DNA of 64,000 nt from assembly GCA_002084435.1 (NCBI GenBank), contig NBLG01000006.1, forward strand, positions 1-64,000, written 5' to 3'. The DNA is from Tenericutes bacterium 4572_104 (GTDB lineage: Bacteria; Bacillota_I; Bacilli_A; Izemoplasmatales; UBA5603). Positions 5,546-14,927 of the stretch are shown here, one piece after another. The translations under genes and the position numbers were made by a program. How positions within the stretch are numbered: the first letter of the stretch is position 1; each line of letters begins with the position of its first letter. Under the pieces are notes generated by a model, which had not been told where the DNA came from, did no database searches, and saw nothing but the letters and a program-made list of their open reading frames with translations.

Positions 5546-6730
5546 TTACTTCTTATAATCAAGATATTCTTTAATCATTTCATAGTTATCTCTGTAAAAA
5601 GCTATTACTTGTGGTGAGAAAAATTCTTCTAAATTAGTAAATTTTAATATTTCTTCTTCATAATTATCTTTAGAAGCTTTTAATTGACTCCAATTTCTAT
5701 TTTTTTCTAATTCTCTTGCTAGTGTTATATAAACTAAACAAAAAGCTATAATTTGTTCATCTTTTTTATTGGTTATTTCTTCTACAGAATAACTATATCT
5801 ATTTTTTTGATAAGTTTTGGTTTCTTCAAAACGAACATAAAAATTAATTAACATAGAGAACATATCTGTGTTTTCATTTAATAGATATTTTCCTAACATA
5901 TTTGATATTTTTTTCATAGCTACTGATATTTCAGGGTTGTCGAGGATTTGTTTTAATCCTTTTTCATGTATATATATATATAAATCCATTAAATTAATGA
6001 TTTCTTTACCATCTTTCATAATCTGTTCAGCTATAAACTCACTTAATTCAAACGAAGCTTTTTGAAATTCTCTATTTTCATAAATTGATGGTAAATGCGC
6101 TTCTTGTCTTATATCTTCTAAATAAAACAAAATATCATCTTGGTACTTATGTATAATACGGTTCATTTTTACCCATTCATAATTCAAGTCTGTATATAGT
6201 TTTTCATTATGAAGTATATGAATAAAATTAACTATATAAAACAATATTAGCATAACCACAAATATATATTGTGAACCAATAATATCATTGGTAATAATTA
6301 AACCTTCTTTAAATACTAATGTATAATAAGACCCCAATATAACAACTATAGTGCCATAGATAAGATACGAAAACACTTCTTGATAAAAAATGATAATTGA
6401 CAAAGCTATATAGAAAAATAAATAAGCGTAAAAACTATTAACTCCTTGGGTATAATATAGCATTAATAATATTGAATAAATAATTGATGTTTGAATAGCG
6501 GCTATGATTTTATTAAAACGAACTAGTATAAAAATAATAAATAGTAATATAAATAAACTAGATACAGTTATAATCTTCATCAATATTGAATAATCAAAGA
6601 ACGCTGAATAAGGTATTGTAATAATGGTTAATATCATTAAAAATACCATCACTAACCATACTTTTATTTTTCTAACTTCGCTAATTGGAAGAAATTCTGT
6701 ATTAAGTACTTTTCTAAAAAATTCTTTCAT
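5546..6730 (-). CDS. Membrane protein with cytoplasmic helical domain, paralogue B
   Basis: About 394 residues. The N-terminal half has six or more membrane spans (residues about 27-190). The C-terminal about 200 residues are soluble and helical, with patterns IIAFCLVYITLARE and FFSPQVIAFYRDN that recall the end of an HD-GYP domain; no HD or GYP catalytic residues are visible. It shares overall architecture and these two segments with the upstream gene 6730-7929. The ATG at 6728-6730 overlaps the upstream TGA and follows a GGGGGTGAT ribosome-binding site, so the pair is translationally coupled. It sits between rsmG and parA, where Bacillus carries noc. I do not recognise a named family. A membrane-linked role in chromosome organisation or division is only suggested by position. 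Confidence 0.65.
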   Translation of the reverse strand: MKEFFRKVLNTEFLPISEVRKIKVWLVMVFLMILTIITIPYSAFFDYSILMKIITVSSLFILLFIIFILVRFNKIIAAIQTSIIYSILLMLYYTQGVNSFYAYLFFYIALSIIIFYQEVFSYLIYGTIVVILGSYYTLVFKEGLIITNDIIGSQYIFVVMLILFYIVNFIHILHNEKLYTDLNYEWVKMNRIIHKYQDDILFYLEDIRQEAHLPSIYENREFQKASFELSEFIAEQIMKDGKEIINLMDLYIYIHEKGLKQILDNPEISVAMKKISNMLGKYLLNENTDMFSMLINFYVRFEETKTYQKNRYSYSVEEITNKKDEQIIAFCLVYITLARELEKNRNWSQLKASKDNYEEEILKFTNLEEFFSPQVIAFYRDNYEMIKEYLDYKK

Positions 6731-7929
6731 CAATCATCACCCCCAGACTCAAACGCCTCGGAAATGATTATATTAAATACTTCTGGGTTTTCTTGATATA
6801 TTTTCATTACACGATAATCAATATTATAATAATAATCCGTATTAGTAATCATATTATAAATATCTTCATCTGAAATTTTGTTTAATCCAAATAATCCTTT
6901 TTTAAGTGTCACGTAAAATATTACAAAAGCAATAATATGAACTTCTACTTTATCAGTTTGTTTATTTAATGTTTTAAAATGTGTCGCAGAAAATATTTCT
7001 CTTCTTTTAATATCAACATTATTTGTCTTACTTAATTTTACTGCTATTCTATTTAATAAACTATGTCTTGAAATTGCAAGATTATTTAAACGATTAAGAT
7101 CTTCTTTTGTATATTCTGGATATTTATCTAAAATTGTCTGATAATCAATATTTTTTTCTAATGCTATAAGTATATTTATTTTTTCAGTGAAAATATTAGG
7201 CAATTCTAATTTCTTACTAAAAGCATCTAAAAAAGAATTTACCTGTTCATAACAACTTAAAAAATCTTTTTCTTCCTTATGAGTTTGGTGCTTTAATTTT
7301 AGTAATAAATCAATATTACGATATTCAATTTCTTTTGATTTTGAGATTTGATTATAAAAGAAGGATTTTTCTTTCATGATAATATAAGAAGAAATGGTTA
7401 ACATAACTAAAAATAAAATGGAGAATAAAGTCATATTAAATTGATTACCATTTGTATTATTTAATGCGATAAACATATCAGGATAATTAGCAACAACAAA
7501 TATCATTATAAAAATAAAATATAAATCGCTAATTACGATAACTTTTAAATCTTGATAAATTGAAGCTAAACAATATATAACAAATAACAGCGGAATAATA
7601 GATGGTGATTGTAGCATAATAATCATTAATGTAACAACAGAAAACATTCCAAGTGTTAATAAATATTTATTTATTTTTAAATATGAATAATCTGTTTCTC
7701 CATAGGCTGTCATAATGAAACTTACAAATAATACAACAAGAAAAGCTATTCCTAAAATAATAATTGAATCCCATGAATATTTAGCAAATATCATATATGT
7801 TAAAGTCATTAACAACAAAATGAAAAATACCACTGTAATAATTGTGGTTTTTCCTCTTATGTTCTTAATTTCTAAATATTCACGATATTGTTCGATTTCC
7901 GAAAAAGCGTATGTTTTCTTTCTTCTCAA
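6730..7929 (-). CDS. Membrane protein with cytoplasmic helical domain, paralogue A
   Basis: A 399-residue protein with about six N-terminal membrane helices (roughly residues 28-190), then a Lys-rich linker and a soluble helical domain. The domain has segments IIAFVIFYVTLKKG and DYRVMKIYQENPEVFN that align with the paralogue at 5546-6730. The shape resembles a sensor with a membrane input module fused to a catalytically dead HD/HD-GYP-like domain, but this is a pattern judgement, not a confirmed homology. The start follows a weak AGGAG-like box 11 bases after rsmG ends, consistent with one operon mnmG-rsmG-A-B-parA-parB. Confidence 0.65.
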   Translation of the reverse strand: MRRKKTYAFSEIEQYREYLEIKNIRGKTTIITVVFFILLLMTLTYMIFAKYSWDSIIILGIAFLVVLFVSFIMTAYGETDYSYLKINKYLLTLGMFSVVTLMIIMLQSPSIIPLLFVIYCLASIYQDLKVIVISDLYFIFIMIFVVANYPDMFIALNNTNGNQFNMTLFSILFLVMLTISSYIIMKEKSFFYNQISKSKEIEYRNIDLLLKLKHQTHKEEKDFLSCYEQVNSFLDAFSKKLELPNIFTEKINILIALEKNIDYQTILDKYPEYTKEDLNRLNNLAISRHSLLNRIAVKLSKTNNVDIKRREIFSATHFKTLNKQTDKVEVHIIAFVIFYVTLKKGLFGLNKISDEDIYNMITNTDYYYNIDYRVMKIYQENPEVFNIIISEAFESGGDD

Positions 7930-7938
7930 AATATCCTC

Positions 7939-8622
7939 CTATAAAGGATTCTTTTTTATTTTTCCATATATCCTAGGATAATTGCTAGATGTTGGGTTTA
8001 TCTTTTTTATTAAGATTAAAACGTGCATTTCATCTTTTGAAATTGAATATTCTTTAATAGCTTCTATTTCCCCACCTAATTTTTTAATACCTGTCGTTGC
8101 TTCTTCTAATTCTTCCTTATATCTTATTGATTTATAAGCAATAAAATAACCTCCAACGCGGACAAAAGGTAGGGTAAGTTCAATAAGTATATTTAATTTA
8201 GCTACAGCTCTTGATGTAACTAAATCAAAATGATTTCTATAAGGGTACTCTTCTGCCCTTCCATGAATTAATTTAATATCTTTAAAATTTAATTGTTCTA
8301 TTAACTCTTTTAAAAATATAATTCTTTTATTTAATGAATCTACAATAGTAATGCTTAAAGAAGGTTCAATAATTTTCAAAGGAATTGATGGGAATCCAGC
8401 TCCAGCTCCGATATCTAATAAAGTTTTATTAGACAAATCAAACCATTTAGATAGAATAATAGAATCATAGAAATGTTTATAATAAACTTCTGTTTCATCC
8501 GTAATTCTAGTTAGGTTAGTCTTTTTATTGGCTTCGATTAAAGTTTTATAATATTTATTAAATTTGGGATTATATAAGAGTTTATTCAAACTATTATCAA
8601 GATTATCTCGCTCTTTAAACAT
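7939..8622 (-). CDS. rsmG: 16S rRNA (guanine527-N7)-methyltransferase RsmG
   Basis: RsmG (GidB) methylates G527 of 16S rRNA with SAM; its loss gives low-level streptomycin resistance in other bacteria. The 227-residue protein has a Rossmann fold with the SAM loop LLDIGAGAGFPSIPLK (about residues 67-82) and a downstream VTSRAVA motif. Length is slightly under the Bacillus protein (239). It follows mnmG by 67 bases in the conserved order. Confidence 0.95.
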   Translation of the reverse strand: MFKERDNLDNSLNKLLYNPKFNKYYKTLIEANKKTNLTRITDETEVYYKHFYDSIILSKWFDLSNKTLLDIGAGAGFPSIPLKIIEPSLSITIVDSLNKRIIFLKELIEQLNFKDIKLIHGRAEEYPYRNHFDLVTSRAVAKLNILIELTLPFVRVGGYFIAYKSIRYKEELEEATTGIKKLGGEIEAIKEYSISKDEMHVLILIKKINPTSSNYPRIYGKIKKNPL

Positions 8623-8689
8623 AATATACTCCTTTAGTATATTTATATTTTACCATATAATAATTAAGTTATGATTAAAATCATGAAAC

Positions 8690-10552
8690 TTATGTTTCAT
8701 ACTTGCGTTTTAAATATATTAATAACATCTGAATGTCAGACGGATTAACCCCGCTAATTCTATTTGCTTGAGAAATTGATAAAGGTCTTATTTTATTAAA
8801 TTTACTTCTAGCTTCTAAAGCAAGATTTGGTACATCATCAAAATTAATATCTTTTGGTATTTTAATGTTTTCTTCTTTTTTTAGTTTTTTCGCTTCTTTA
8901 ATAGCTTTCTCGATATATCCAGAATATTTAATATTAATTTCCACTTGCTCTTCAACTTCTTCACTGTAATTTATCTTAACAGGTAATAATTGTTTAATAT
9001 GATTCATATTCATATCAGGTCTTTTCAACAAATCATATAAAGATGTTTTTCCTTTAATATTAGTTAAGTTATGGTCTTGTAAATAATTTTTAACTTCTTT
9101 GTTTGGAGTAATATAGTTATTTTTTAATAATTCTATAACCGTTTCAATATCCTGCCTTTTTTTAACAAAAGTAGCATAACGTTTTTCTGATATTAATCCT
9201 AGATTATATCCATAATCACTCAATCTGAGGTCTGCATTATCGTGTCTTAATAATAATCTAAATTCCGCCCTAGATGTTAACATGCGATAAGGTTCATTAG
9301 TCCCACGAGTTACTAAATCATCTATTAATACACCAATATAAGCTTCATCTCTTCTTAATATCAAAGAATCTTTTTTTTCAAGTTTCAAAGTTGCATTTAT
9401 ACCAGCCATTAATCCTTGTGCAGCTGCTTCTTCATAACCGCTTGTACCATTTACTTGACCAGCAAAAAATAGATTTTCTATTATTTTAGATTCTAGAGAA
9501 GGCCATAAAGTTCTAGCATCAATTGCATCATATTCTATTGCATATGCATATTTTGTTATAACTGCATGTTCTAATCCAGGTAAAGAATGCACCATTTCAT
9601 CTTGAATATCATATGGCATTGAAGTTGAAAATCCTTGTAAATAAATTTCATCCAAAGACCTTGATTCTGGTTCAATAAATAATTGATGTCTCTCTTTATC
9701 TTTAAACCTTACTAATTTATCCTCTATAGAAGGACAATATCTCGGCCCAACTCCTTCTACAAGACCGCTATACATAGCTGACTTAGTAATATTACTATTG
9801 ATTATTTCATGTGTTTCTGGTCTTGTATGAATTAAATAACAAGGCCATTCTTCATCTAAAACTCGTAAATATGATGGGTCAAAACTAAAATGATATGCAA
9901 AATTGTCTCCAGGTGATAATTCCATCTTACTAAAATCTATTGAATCGCGTTTAATTCTAGAAGGGGTTCCTGTTTTTAATCTAAATGTTTTATGACCTAA
10001 TCTTCTTAAATTAGCACTAAGACCAATAGAGGCTTTTTGTTTATATGGCCCTTCACTTATACTTGTATCACCAATTAATATTTTAGCTTCCATAAATGTT
10101 CCAGTTGTAATAATAACAGTTTTTCCCTTTATTGTTTTTCCATCTTCTAAACGTATTCCATTAACTGTATTATTTGATACGGTTAATTCTTTAACATATG
10201 CTTCTAATAAATCTAAATTTTCTTGATTTTCCAAAGTTTTTAACATTTCAGCTGAATATTCTAATTTATCAGACTGTGCTCTTAATGCTCTTACAGCTGG
10301 TCCTTTTGATTTATTCAACATTTTCATTTGCAAGCATGTTTTATCAGTGTTTTTTCCCATTTCACCGCCTAAGGCATCTATTTCTCTAACTAATGTTCCT
10401 TTTGCGGGGCCACCAATAGACGGGTTACACGGCATAAAAGAAACCGTTTCAAGGTTTCCAGTTACTAATAAAGTCATTTTATTTCTTCTCGCTGCGGCTA
10501 AAGCAGCTTCAACTCCAGCATGGCCTCCACCAACAACAATTACATCATACAT
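8690..10552 (-). CDS. mnmG: tRNA U34 carboxymethylaminomethyl enzyme MnmG
   Basis: MnmG (GidA) acts with MnmE to install the cmnm5 group on wobble U34 of tRNAs using FAD, NADH, glycine and methylene-THF. The 620-residue protein shows the FAD-binding GGGHAGVEAALAAAR at the N-end, then PCNPSIGG, GFSTSMPYD and GTSGYEEAAAQGL, all family signatures. Length matches the family. Its partner mnmE is in this window but 44 kb away (53356-54705), whereas in Bacillus the two are adjacent. Confidence 0.96.
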   Translation of the reverse strand: MYDVIVVGGGHAGVEAALAAARRNKMTLLVTGNLETVSFMPCNPSIGGPAKGTLVREIDALGGEMGKNTDKTCLQMKMLNKSKGPAVRALRAQSDKLEYSAEMLKTLENQENLDLLEAYVKELTVSNNTVNGIRLEDGKTIKGKTVIITTGTFMEAKILIGDTSISEGPYKQKASIGLSANLRRLGHKTFRLKTGTPSRIKRDSIDFSKMELSPGDNFAYHFSFDPSYLRVLDEEWPCYLIHTRPETHEIINSNITKSAMYSGLVEGVGPRYCPSIEDKLVRFKDKERHQLFIEPESRSLDEIYLQGFSTSMPYDIQDEMVHSLPGLEHAVITKYAYAIEYDAIDARTLWPSLESKIIENLFFAGQVNGTSGYEEAAAQGLMAGINATLKLEKKDSLILRRDEAYIGVLIDDLVTRGTNEPYRMLTSRAEFRLLLRHDNADLRLSDYGYNLGLISEKRYATFVKKRQDIETVIELLKNNYITPNKEVKNYLQDHNLTNIKGKTSLYDLLKRPDMNMNHIKQLLPVKINYSEEVEEQVEINIKYSGYIEKAIKEAKKLKKEENIKIPKDINFDDVPNLALEARSKFNKIRPLSISQANRISGVNPSDIQMLLIYLKRKYET

Positions 10553-10601
10553 TTTATCACTTGCCTTCTGCTATATATCTTTTTAAATAAATATCTTAAA
10601 A

Positions 10602-11363
10602 TTATATTAAACTATAATATTTTAATGCATTCATCAGCCCATAATTATTTACATCAGTTGTAATATATTCAGCTTTATCTTTTAATTCTTGACTAGCGTT
10701 TCCCATAGCTATTCCATGTCCTACAGCCTTAATCATGGATATATCATTATACCCATCTCCAATTGCAAATACATCATTCATTTCATAGCCTAAATGATCA
10801 ACTAATGCTCTTATTCCATCAGCTTTTAAATCTCCTTTTAAATTAACATCATATCCAAATTTATTTGAAGAATTAAACTGTAATTCAGGTAATTTTTTAC
10901 GCATATCATCAATTTTATCTGAATCAAAGACAATCATAGAAAATACATTTCGATTGGGATAATAATTACGATCTATATCAGGTTTATCTATTTTAAATAT
11001 ATCACAAAATTTATCCGGAATGTCTGTATCTTTACGATATGCCACATATTTATCATCATATTCAATTACTAAATCGATATTCTCGCTATCAGAATATTCC
11101 ATAGCTCGTTTAACATATTCACTAGGAATATAACGTTCAAAAATGATATTACCTTTTACTTGAACATGTCCTCCATTAGCTAAAACTAAATAATCAACTC
11201 CTAATAAAGAATCATAATTATTTAACAATAAAGGACTTCTTCCGGTAGCTATAGCTATTTCATGATTATTTTTTTTCAATAATTCTATACTTTCAATAAC
11301 TCCTTTAACAGGTTTACCTTCATGCAAAACGGTACCATCTAAATCTAAACAAATTAAAGCCAT
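10602..11363 (-). CDS. Cof-type HAD phosphatase
   Basis: About 253 residues with HAD motif I LDLDGTV near the N-end, a type IIB (Cof) cap, motif III Lys near residue 190 and motif IV AIGDGYNDISM. Family members dephosphorylate sugar phosphates, pyridoxal phosphate or FMN; the substrate here is unknown. The start is ATG 11361-11363, directly after an AGGAGG box. An upstream in-frame extension to 11411 would overlap the SRP RNA and is rejected. The gene lies immediately downstream of ffs and may be read from the same promoter. Confidence 0.85.
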   Translation of the reverse strand: MALICLDLDGTVLHEGKPVKGVIESIELLKKNNHEIAIATGRSPLLLNNYDSLLGVDYLVLANGGHVQVKGNIIFERYIPSEYVKRAMEYSDSENIDLVIEYDDKYVAYRKDTDIPDKFCDIFKIDKPDIDRNYYPNRNVFSMIVFDSDKIDDMRKKLPELQFNSSNKFGYDVNLKGDLKADGIRALVDHLGYEMNDVFAIGDGYNDISMIKAVGHGIAMGNASQELKDKAEYITTDVNNYGLMNALKYYSLI

Positions 11364-11383
11364 TACTATCCTCCTATTTAAAA

Positions 11384-11497
11384 GAATCTCAACCGAAGCA
11401 TCTCCACCCACATAAACACCTTACTTAAGGCTGCTTCTGTCAAGATCTGACCTGGTTCGTGGGCATCTATTGAGTGAAGATGATTCGTTTGAGATTC
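11384..11497 (-). ncRNA. ffs: Signal recognition particle RNA (4.5S/scRNA)
   Basis: The minus strand contains the SRP domain IV core: CCAGGTCAG ... GAAGCAGCC, with the expected asymmetric loops, enclosed by a long helix whose ends (GAATCTCAA / TTGAGATTC) pair. The transcript is about 114 nt, close to the E. coli size and far shorter than the Bacillus scRNA with its Alu domain. The tetraloop reads TGAC instead of the usual GGAA. It binds Ffh and targets membrane proteins. Confidence 0.88.
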
Positions 11498-11505
11498 TAT
11501 CAAAT

Positions 11506-11533
11506 ATTATAACATATTCAATTTCTTTTTCAA
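11506..11533 (-). promoter_or_regulatory. ffs promoter
   Basis: Minus strand TTGAAA (11528-11533), 16-bp spacer, TATAAT (11506-11511), eight bases before the predicted RNA 5' end. The -35 box overlaps the end of tadA. Confidence 0.75.
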
Positions 11534-12000
11534 TTCTTTTTGTTTCGAAGTGTTTTAAAAAATTCTTTTAATATTTTATTAGATTCTGAAGCTAAAACCC
11601 CCGATATAACTTCTGTCTTATGATTAAGTGTTAAAGAAAAAACATTGGTTTTTGATTGATGTGCCCCAAACTTTGGTTCAGAAGCTCCATAAATCAATCT
11701 TTTGATTCGTGAATTAATAATAGCTCCAGAACACATAATACATGGCTCTAAAGTTACATATAAATCACAATTTTCTAATCTCCAGCTACCTAATTTTTTA
11801 GAAGCTTTTTTTATCGCAAGCATTTCTGCGTGAGCCTGAACATTTTGTTTAGATTCAACTAAATTATGAGCTCTTGCGATGATTTTGTTATCTTTTACAA
11901 TAACGCATCCTACTGGAACTTCTAATTTATCTTTAGCCTTTTTAGCTTCTAATAATGCTTGGTACATATAATATTCTTTAGTGTTTTTTTCGTATTTCAT
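11530..12000 (-). CDS. tadA: tRNA-specific adenosine deaminase TadA
   Basis: TadA deaminates A34 to inosine in tRNA-Arg(ACG). The zinc deaminase motifs are clear: HAEMLA with the catalytic Glu, and PCIMCSGAI. About 156 residues from ATG 11998-12000, the usual length. An upstream frame to 12051 lies inside tdk and is less likely. It overlaps the end of tdk by 23 bases, so the pair is co-transcribed. Confidence 0.93.
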   Translation of the reverse strand: MKYEKNTKEYYMYQALLEAKKAKDKLEVPVGCVIVKDNKIIARAHNLVESKQNVQAHAEMLAIKKASKKLGSWRLENCDLYVTLEPCIMCSGAIINSRIKRLIYGASEPKFGAHQSKTNVFSLTLNHKTEVISGVLASESNKILKEFFKTLRNKKN

Positions 12001-12586
12001 ATTTAACTGGTTTTCCTGGAACCTCATGGCAATCTCTACAACGCGCTTCATAAGAATCCTTCGCCCCTACTAAAATAATAGGGTCATCATAATTAGCTGG
12101 ACGTCCATCAATTATTCTTTGCGTCCTTGTTGCAGGAGTATGACATTTAACACAAATCGCCGATAATTTAGTTACATATTCAGCTAATGCAAGTAATTTA
12201 GGCATAAAAGAAAATGGTTCTCCTCTAAAATCGCGATCTAATCCAGAAACTATTACTCTTTTACCTTGATCAGCTAAATATTCACAAATATCTACAACTT
12301 CTTCATCCAGAAATTGTATTTCGTCTATCGCTACAACATCAGTATCTTCTCGAATATATTGCATAATATCACTAGCTTTTGATATTGAAATTGATCTTGT
12401 ACGATTATTATTATGCGAAACAACTTCATTTTCTGCATAACGATTATCTATTGCTGGTTTAAAAACAACAATATTTCTATTTGCATACTCTAATCTTTTG
12501 ATTCTCCTAATCAATTCTTCAGTTTTTCCAGCGAACATAGGTCCGGTAATGACTTCAATCCAACCATCTTTTTGTATTAAATACAT
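11978..12586 (-). CDS. tdk: Thymidine kinase (type II)
   Basis: Phosphorylates thymidine to dTMP with ATP in the salvage pathway. The 202-residue protein has the P-loop [14 protein letters not shown] (about residues 16-29), Walker B-like DEIQFL, and a structural zinc site made by CVKCH and CRDCH. Length is typical of the tetrameric bacterial/viral type. Salvage of thymidine is in keeping with the extracellular nuclease locus at 36-49 kb, though the link is inferred. Confidence 0.95.
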   Translation of the reverse strand: MYLIQKDGWIEVITGPMFAGKTEELIRRIKRLEYANRNIVVFKPAIDNRYAENEVVSHNNNRTRSISISKASDIMQYIREDTDVVAIDEIQFLDEEVVDICEYLADQGKRVIVSGLDRDFRGEPFSFMPKLLALAEYVTKLSAICVKCHTPATRTQRIIDGRPANYDDPIILVGAKDSYEARCRDCHEVPGKPVKYEIRKKH

Positions 12587-12627
12587 AATCCAGCTCCTTA
12601 CGAAAACTATTATAACAAAAAAGCGTT

Positions 12628-12655
12628 AAAAAAAGCCAAACTTTTTTGGCTTTTT
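12628..12655. terminator. Hairpin terminator after rpmE
   Basis: A long A/T-flanked stem (AAAAAGCCAAA / TTTGGCTTTTT) with T-runs on both ends lies at the rpmE stop codon. Confidence 0.8.
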
Positions 12656-12872
12656 AATTATTTTCTTCTTCTTTAATACCATATTTTTTATTGAACTTGT
12701 CAATTCTACCAGCAATAGTAGTAAATTTTTGTTTTCCAGTATAAAATGGATGGCAATTTGAACATGTATCAACATGAATTTCTTTTTGTGTTGATCCTAC
12801 TTCAAATGTATTTCCGCAAGTTGAACAAGTAACAGTAACTCTATAGTATTTTGGATGTATATTTTTCTTCAT
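12654..12872 (-). CDS. rpmE: 50S ribosomal protein L31 (zinc form)
   Basis: A 72-residue L31 with the four-Cys zinc form: CSTC (about residues 16-19) and CSNC (about 37-40), then the conserved HPFYTGKQ. It bridges the ribosomal subunits. The zinc form is normally used when zinc is sufficient; no zinc-free paralogue is seen in this window. AAGGAG precedes the ATG, and a good promoter is at 12936-12964. Confidence 0.96.
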   Translation of the reverse strand: MKKNIHPKYYRVTVTCSTCGNTFEVGSTQKEIHVDTCSNCHPFYTGKQKFTTIAGRIDKFNKKYGIKEEENN

Positions 12873-12935
12873 ATTCGTCTCCTTCTGCCATGATTATTTT
12901 TTTATCATAGTAAGTCTATATTATATAGCAAACGT

Positions 12936-12964
12936 ATTATATCAAACAATATTTTAAAATGCAA
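12936..12964 (-). promoter_or_regulatory. rpmE promoter
   Basis: Minus strand TTGCAT (12959-12964), 17-bp spacer, TATAAT (12936-12941), about 60 bases upstream of the rpmE ATG. The 161-bp gap to the divergent malic enzyme gene also holds TATAAT-like boxes for the plus strand around 12993-13008. Confidence 0.7.
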
Positions 12965-13033
12965 GAAAAAAATATATGAAATGAATTTATTATAATGATA
13001 TAATAAGCATATATATTGTTTTAGGAGTTAATA

Positions 13034-14200
13034 ATGGATGATTTTAATAAAAAAGTATTAAATTTACATAAAAAGAATATTGGTAAACTTGATGTTTTAC
13101 CTAATATTCCATTAGAAACGCAATTAGATTTAAGTATGGCTTATACACCAGGTGTTGCTATTCCTTGTCTTGATATTGTTGAAGATAACTCTAAAGCTTT
13201 AGAATTAACGCTAAAAGGTAAAACAGTTGCGATTGTTACTGATGGATCAGCTGTATTGGGATTAGGCAATATCGGTCCTTTAGCTGCTTTACCTGTAATG
13301 GAAGGAAAAAGCGCATTGCTTTACCATTATTCTGGGATTCAAGCTTTTCCAATTTGTTTAAACACACAAAATCCTGATGAAATTATTAAAACCGTAATCA
13401 ATATATCTCCTGTTTTTGCGGCCATTATGTTGGAAGATATCAAATCTCCAAATTGTGTATATATTGAAAAAGAATTACAAAAAGCTCTTGATATTCCGGT
13501 ATTTCATGATGATCAACATGGAACCGCTATTGTTGTTGGAGCTGCTTTAAAAAATGCAGCTAAGCTTTTAAATTTAAAATTAGAAACACTAAATGTTGTT
13601 GTTTGTGGCACGGGTGCGGCTGGCAGTGCAATTATTAAAATGTTAAATAAAATCGGCATAAAAAAAATACATGCGATTAATGAAAATGGAGTATTAAATA
13701 AAAATAATTTTGATCAATTAAATTCAGTTGAAAAAGAATTAATAATTAATAAAATGATTTTATCTCCTAAAAACGATAATTTGACTCTTAAAGATATAAT
13801 TAAAAATAAGGATGTTTTTATTGGTGTTAGCACTAAAGATATCTTAACAGAGGATATGGTTAAATCTATGTCTGAGAATAAAATTATATTTGCACTTGCA
13901 AATCCTAACCCCGAAATAAAACCTGAAACAGCTAAAAAGGCAGGTGCTAGAATTATTGGAACTGGTAGAAGTGATTATCCAAACCAAATCAACAATGTTT
14001 TAATATTCCCAGGTTTAATGAAAGGTTTAATTAAATCTAAATCTAAAATGGTAACTGATAAAATGAAATTAGACGCAATTGATGCTATAGCTAATTTAGT
14101 TAGCAACGAAGAATTGAGTTTTGACCACATATTACCTAGCATTTTTAATAAAAATGTGGTTGATAAAGTAGCTGAAGCTATAATAAAAAATAAGGCTTAA
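13034..14200 (+). CDS. NAD(P)-dependent malic enzyme (decarboxylating)
   Basis: Converts malate to pyruvate and CO2 with reduction of NAD(P). The 388-residue protein is the short bacterial type. It has the substrate loop YTPGVA near residue 37, the catalytic Lys region GKSALLYHYSGI, the metal-binding FHDDQHGTA (about 157-165), and a Rossmann domain with VVCGTGAAGSA. A GGAG box precedes ATG. It is transcribed alone and ends in a terminator shared with maf. In a fermenter it would feed pyruvate and NAD(P)H; cofactor preference cannot be read with confidence. Confidence 0.93.
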   Translation: MDDFNKKVLNLHKKNIGKLDVLPNIPLETQLDLSMAYTPGVAIPCLDIVEDNSKALELTLKGKTVAIVTDGSAVLGLGNIGPLAALPVMEGKSALLYHYSGIQAFPICLNTQNPDEIIKTVINISPVFAAIMLEDIKSPNCVYIEKELQKALDIPVFHDDQHGTAIVVGAALKNAAKLLNLKLETLNVVVCGTGAAGSAIIKMLNKIGIKKIHAINENGVLNKNNFDQLNSVEKELIINKMILSPKNDNLTLKDIIKNKDVFIGVSTKDILTEDMVKSMSENKIIFALANPNPEIKPETAKKAGARIIGTGRSDYPNQINNVLIFPGLMKGLIKSKSKMVTDKMKLDAIDAIANLVSNEELSFDHILPSIFNKNVVDKVAEAIIKNKA

Positions 14201-14210
14201 ATGCCTTATT
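14189..14210. terminator. Shared hairpin between malic enzyme and maf
   Basis: An 8-bp stem (AATAAGGC / GCCTTATT) between convergent genes; it overlaps the end of the malic enzyme gene. T-runs are short, so efficiency is uncertain. Confidence 0.55.
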
Positions 14211-14769
14211 GTTTCATTATTTTCTTTAGTTCTTGATAAACCATAGCCACTGGGAATCCCATAATTGTATAATAATCACCATTAATACCTTTTACGAATT
14301 TTGCTCCATAGCCTTGTATTCCATAAGCTCCTGCTTTATCTAATGGCTCTTTAGTCGCCATATATTTAGTTATTTCATCCTCAGTTAATTTTAAAAAAGA
14401 CACAGTAGCTTTACTATAAAATGTTTTAGAATACCCTTTTGTTAGTATACTACATCCAGTTAAAACTTGATGAGTTTTACCTGATAATATTTTTAAAAAT
14501 AATCTAGCTTCTTCTTCATCTTTGGGTTTTCCTAAAATTTTATTATCAATTACAACTAAAGTGTCAAAACCTAATACAATAGAATCTTTATGATTTTTAA
14601 AAATAGAATATGCCTTTTGAAATGATAAATTCATTACAAGGTCTTCGAATTCAAGCTTAGGATCGATTACTTCTTCAATATCGCTTGAAATAGTTTCAAA
14701 ATCATATTCTAAAAGTTTCATTAATTCTTTTCTTCTTGGAGAACTAGTCGCTAAAATGATATTTTTCAT
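14206..14769 (-). CDS. maf: Maf family nucleotide pyrophosphatase
   Basis: 187 residues. Maf proteins hydrolyse dTTP, UTP or modified NTPs to monophosphates and have been linked to division arrest in Bacillus. Visible: the N-terminal ATSSPRRKELM signature, the conserved acidic VLGFDTLV motif (about residues 66-73) and GKPKDEEEA. Length is standard. It is a single gene facing the malic enzyme gene. Confidence 0.93.
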   Translation of the reverse strand: MKNIILATSSPRRKELMKLLEYDFETISSDIEEVIDPKLEFEDLVMNLSFQKAYSIFKNHKDSIVLGFDTLVVIDNKILGKPKDEEEARLFLKILSGKTHQVLTGCSILTKGYSKTFYSKATVSFLKLTEDEITKYMATKEPLDKAGAYGIQGYGAKFVKGINGDYYTIMGFPVAMVYQELKKIMKQ

Positions 14770-14927
14770 AATTCACCTCTTTGTGATTTTAAATATATTA
14801 TAACAGAATCATTATTATTTTAGAAACGTTTTAATCAAAGTAATATACAACATATAAGCATCACATAATCTTGATACAATTCATATACATTAAACTTAAA
14901 ATACATTGTTAAAAGGAGGAGATTTCT

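Noticed and set aside
5546..7929. Active HD-GYP phosphodiesterases
   Set aside because: Neither protein shows HD or GYP catalytic residues; only overall shape and a C-terminal pattern recall the fold.
8660..8700. ATGAAAC...GTTTCAT palindrome at the mnmG 3' end as parS
   Set aside because: The half-sites point the wrong way relative to parS and are separated by four bases; more likely a weak terminator hairpin.
11364..11411. N-terminal extension of the Cof-type phosphatase
   Set aside because: It would overlap the SRP RNA 3' end; the internal ATG has an AGGAGG box and gives the usual N-terminal motif position.
12001..12051. Longer tadA start inside tdk
   Set aside because: The added residues overlap tdk and precede the normal TadA N-terminus.
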